Under the pieces are notes generated by a model. That model did no database searches. It was not told where the DNA came from and worked only from the letters and a program-made list of their open reading frames with translations. Made by a program: the position numbers and the translations under genes. From Bacteroidota bacterium (GTDB lineage: Bacteria; Bacteroidota; Bacteroidia; Flavobacteriales; Weeksellaceae): a stretch of DNA of 24,940 bases. This document shows positions 22,373 to 24,940 of the stretch, in pieces (positions within the stretch are counted from its first letter, which is position 1; the number at the start of each line of letters is the position of its first letter). The stretch lies in NCBI GenBank assembly GCA_023433225.1, contig JAEZDQ010000030.1, forward strand, positions 1-24,940. The letters run 5' to 3'.

Positions 22373-24568
22373 TTACCTGATGATTAATTTCTGAGTGGTT
22401 TTCCCTTCAGCCGTTTCAATTACAACCATGTAAACTCCTGTCGGCAGTTTCAGGTTGTAAGATTGGTTCAAGGCTCCTCCTGCGTGGGCAACGCTTTGGT
22501 TATGAACCATTTTTCCTGAAGCATCGAAAACAGTGGTTTTTACATCACCTTTTGCAATATTGCTTGCGTTCAGGTAAAACTGCCCGTTGTTAGGGTTCGG
22601 ATACAATCCAATCGCAAACGTATTGTTCACATCGCTCACACCCATTTCTCCGGTAAAGTTAAACGGACGGGAAACGGCATAGTAAATATTGTCAATCGCT
22701 TCTACCATAATCCGCTTGTTTGCTCCTGAAGTAGTTCCCGCAGGCAAAGTTACCGTTTCGCTCCCGTCATTCGGAGTGCTTTCTGCCAATACGGTAAAGT
22801 TTAAGCCATTATCCGTAGAAAGCAAAATTCGAACGTTTGCGGTATTGATTTGTCCACCGTCGGTTCCGGCTACGTCCCATTCAACCAACATCGAACCGGG
22901 AGTCAAATCAACGTTTTGGTTATTGGCCGGGTTGGTAATTACGAAAGGCCCTTCGTTTCTAACATTCACACGCATGACATCGGTTGCGGTCTGTCCGCCT
23001 TCCACATTGTTATCCCTTACGGTAAAGGAGAAATTCAATGCACGCGTTACGGTGTTTACGGATTCCCAGTTTTGCCATCTGGTCAATTGGTCGTTCAAAG
23101 CATATTGAAATTTTGGCATGTATCTTACTGGCTCCGTAGTGTGCGGATGGGATCTGAAGTTTGGTCCTACCGCTTTGGTAGGGGAAACGCGGCTGTTGGC
23201 TCCGGTGGTGGCATTGGTTCCGGAATCATTTTGTTCCCAGTTGTAAACCAAAGCATCTCCGTCCGCGTCAGTAGCGGTTCCTCTTAAAACGAAAGCGGTT
23301 CCTTTCGGGATATTGTAATCCGGTCCGGCATCAGCCACAGGTGTTTGATTGGTCAATGTTGTATTGACAGCACATGGTTTATTTTGGATATTGTTCTGAA
23401 CTTGTAATACGCTTCTGTATGTGAAATAATCGTCGGAATGCGCTTGAACGTTATAGCTGGTAATTCCCGCATAACCCATAATGGTAGATCCGCTTCCCGG
23501 CTCAACGTTTACGCCGGTTCCTTCATATCCGTGAGAGAAAGTGTGGTTTGCGCCCAATTGGTGCCCCATTTCGTGGGCAACATAATCAATGTCAAACCAA
23601 TCCCCTTCGGGGCCTCCTGATCCCGGAGAGGTATATCCTCTTCCTTTATTGGACAAACAGATACAACCGATACATCCGGCGTTCCCGCCTCCACCGGATC
23701 GGTGAAAGATGTGACCGATGTCATAATTGGCTGTCCCGATTACACTATTGAGTGTGCTCTGAAGTTGGTTTTGTGTCGTACCAATGTCATTCGGGCTGGT
23801 ATAAGGATCCGTTGAAGGGTTGGTATAAACAACATCTTCGTTGTCATTTACCAAGATTAACCTTACCGCCAAATCTTTTTCAAAAACACCGTTTACACGT
23901 GTCATTGTTGCATTGATGGCATCCATTGCATCGGCAACGGTTCCCCCGAAATATTGGGTGTATTCCCCTGTTACGGATTGAGCAAGTCTGAAAGTTTTGA
24001 AAACCCCTGCACTGGATTTATTGGAGTCCACCAAGTCTTGGCTGTCATTGACCAAAGCCGAAGTTTCAGGCGTAGAGCACTCAAACGGGATTTCACCTTG
24101 GTTTCGGTGGCTTTTGGAATCAAATACAATGTATTTCCCATCCAAAGTATAAGGTTCGATAAATTCTGATTTTCCCGCTCTCAACACCATGGTTGAAATT
24201 CCTTTTGGTGTAAAGCTAAAACGCAAATAAGCGGCCGGATCATCAATTCCGATTCCGATGTAAGAACGAATTTCAGGGAATTTGGCCTGAAGTTCAGGCG
24301 TGAAGTTTGAGGATTCCCAAACCTCAAATTGCTCCATTTTTCCATCCGCAGTGGGAAGGCTGATGATATTCCCGGGCATATTGGAAAATCGCTCCGGAAC
24401 ATTTGACAAAGATTGTTTTAATTCTTGTTGGTCTAAATGATAGAAAGCAGATGCTTCTATATTTGACTTTCCTTCTTTAACCTGAGATATGCCCAATTGC
24501 GTTTTCGTCCACTGCGAAAACCCCAAAAAAGGCACAATCATTGCTAAAGTTAATAAAGTTTTTTTCAT
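22373..24568 (-). CDS. reprolysin-like zinc metalloprotease with T9SS sorting domain
   Basis: 731 residues. A signal peptide (MKKTLLTLAMIVPFLGFSQW) and a propeptide of about 180 residues come first. The metzincin domain follows, with YVAHEMGHQLGANHTFSHG (HExxHxxGxxH, about residues 330-341) and Met-turn STIMGYAG. Next are Ig/PKD-like modules (ADAGPDYNIPKGTAFVLRGT and the VRNEGPFVITNPANNQNVDL region). The C-terminal type A sorting domain (LYPNPNNGQFYLNASNI to GVYMVVIETAEGKTTQKLII) marks export across the outer membrane by the type IX system. Likely a secreted protease for nutrient gain or, in pathogens, virulence; substrates unknown. A cysteine-dense stretch GCIGCICLSNKGRG lies just before the active site. 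It ends at a strong terminator. Confidence 0.93.
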   Translation of the reverse strand: MKKTLLTLAMIVPFLGFSQWTKTQLGISQVKEGKSNIEASAFYHLDQQELKQSLSNVPERFSNMPGNIISLPTADGKMEQFEVWESSNFTPELQAKFPEIRSYIGIGIDDPAAYLRFSFTPKGISTMVLRAGKSEFIEPYTLDGKYIVFDSKSHRNQGEIPFECSTPETSALVNDSQDLVDSNKSSAGVFKTFRLAQSVTGEYTQYFGGTVADAMDAINATMTRVNGVFEKDLAVRLILVNDNEDVVYTNPSTDPYTSPNDIGTTQNQLQSTLNSVIGTANYDIGHIFHRSGGGGNAGCIGCICLSNKGRGYTSPGSGGPEGDWFDIDYVAHEMGHQLGANHTFSHGYEGTGVNVEPGSGSTIMGYAGITSYNVQAHSDDYFTYRSVLQVQNNIQNKPCAVNTTLTNQTPVADAGPDYNIPKGTAFVLRGTATDADGDALVYNWEQNDSGTNATTGANSRVSPTKAVGPNFRSHPHTTEPVRYMPKFQYALNDQLTRWQNWESVNTVTRALNFSFTVRDNNVEGGQTATDVMRVNVRNEGPFVITNPANNQNVDLTPGSMLVEWDVAGTDGGQINTANVRILLSTDNGLNFTVLAESTPNDGSETVTLPAGTTSGANKRIMVEAIDNIYYAVSRPFNFTGEMGVSDVNNTFAIGLYPNPNNGQFYLNASNIAKGDVKTTVFDASGKMVHNQSVAHAGGALNQSYNLKLPTGVYMVVIETAEGKTTQKLIIR

Positions 24569-24596
24569 GTGTGAATGGTTTATAATGCTTTTAATT

Positions 24597-24605
24597 TACT
24601 TTTGC
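24597..24605 (+). promoter_or_regulatory. -7 promoter element TACTTTTGC
   Basis: TACTTTTGC is an exact TAnnTTTGC match, placed so that a transcript would begin about 15-20 bp before the ATG at 24628. The -33 TTG is not obvious. It lies between two divergent genes. Confidence 0.5.
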
Positions 24606-24627
24606 TAATATAAAAATAATTGTCAAA

Positions 24628-24940
24628 ATGAAATCAAATCAATGGTATATTTTCTTGTTTGCAATCACCCTTTCTTTTTTCTTTTCTTGTGAAAGTATGA
24701 AACTGGCTCAAAATAACAATGTTTCCATTTCTAAAATAAACATGGAAAAATCCACTTTGGGCAGTAACTCTTCGGTTGAAATTACAGAATCCGGAATCCT
24801 GATTTCTGCTACCGAAAGAAACGGTGATACGGATGTCCGCCGAGATAAAGTCAGCCCAAAACAATGGAATGAACTCAACCGTTTGGTAAACAATTTGGAT
24901 ATCCGCCAAATGGATACTTGGGAAGGCCCGACCCAAGCTC
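24628..24940 (+). CDS. lipoprotein of unknown function (partial, runs off right edge)
   Basis: 104 codons visible from the ATG at 24628 with no stop. Signal MKSNQWYIFLFAITLSFFFS ending in SCES, with lipid Cys at 21. The mature part includes SVEITESGILISATERNGDT and VSPKQWNELNRLVNNLDIRQ followed by MDTWEGPTQA, a pattern I associate with uncharacterised Flavobacteriia lipoproteins without a named domain. Divergent from the metalloprotease gene with 59 bp between starts. Function unknown. Confidence 0.8.
   Translation, partial: MKSNQWYIFLFAITLSFFFSCESMKLAQNNNVSISKINMEKSTLGSNSSVEITESGILISATERNGDTDVRRDKVSPKQWNELNRLVNNLDIRQMDTWEGPTQA

Overview
The window looks like chromosomal DNA of a low-GC member of the Flavobacteriia (Bacteroidota), probably Weeksellaceae/Flavobacteriaceae. 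Evidence: a secreted metalloprotease ending in a type IX secretion sorting domain, a DUF4230 protein, several lipoproteins, near-absence of Shine-Dalgarno sites, frequent GTG/TTG starts with 4-bp stop-start overlaps, and TAnnTTTG-type -7 promoter elements. Genus cannot be fixed from sequence reading alone.

Region 1 (1-11497) is a surface-polysaccharide (capsule/exopolysaccharide) locus. An FkbM methyltransferase reads leftwards out of the window. Divergent from it, ten genes read rightwards with overlaps or very short gaps: GT4 glycosyltransferase, serine-acetyltransferase-like O-acetyltransferase, second GT4, GT2, EpsG-like polymerase, second GT2, a polytopic MraY/WecA-like sugar-1-P transferase, Wza-like export lipoprotein, Wzc-like tyrosine autokinase with an 11-tyrosine Tyr-Gly tail, and a small monotopic sugar-phosphate transferase. 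Together they could build lipid-linked repeat units, modify and polymerise them, and export the polymer. No Wzx flippase is visible here.

Region 2 (11499-15709) holds housekeeping genes: acyl-CoA carboxylase carboxyltransferase subunit, an ACP-phosphodiesterase-like protein and a small XRE regulator on the minus strand, then a divergent M14-type zinc carboxypeptidase-like gene. The 345-bp gap between the last two is packed with repeated GTAAAT/ATTTAC and GTTTAA/TTAAAC motifs and inverted repeats, which look like operators.

Region 3 (about 15719-18460) is an accessory island and the most interesting part. It is bounded by perfect 15-bp inverted repeats (TACCCGTTGTGCATT), each flanked outside by ATAAA, a possible target duplication. 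Inside are a 64-bp MITE-like palindrome, a long imperfect hairpin, a small cysteine-rich lipoprotein gene, a 5'-truncated RHS core-plus-tip fragment broken by two frameshifts (a lost C, and an extra TC in a CTCTCTCC run), a small membrane-anchored protein gene, and a second displaced copy of the RHS tip (29/50 residues identical). In both cases the RHS fragment begins directly at the stop codon of the preceding small gene. This fits a decaying array of exchangeable RHS-tip/partner cassettes.

Region 4 (18491-24940) returns to core genes: a thioredoxin-like lipoprotein, a DUF4230 protein, a LolC/E-like FtsX permease with four extra N-terminal membrane segments, rbfA, methylmalonyl-CoA epimerase, a tRNA with CAT anticodon followed by a good terminator, a reprolysin-like T9SS-secreted metalloprotease, and the start of a lipoprotein gene running off the right edge.
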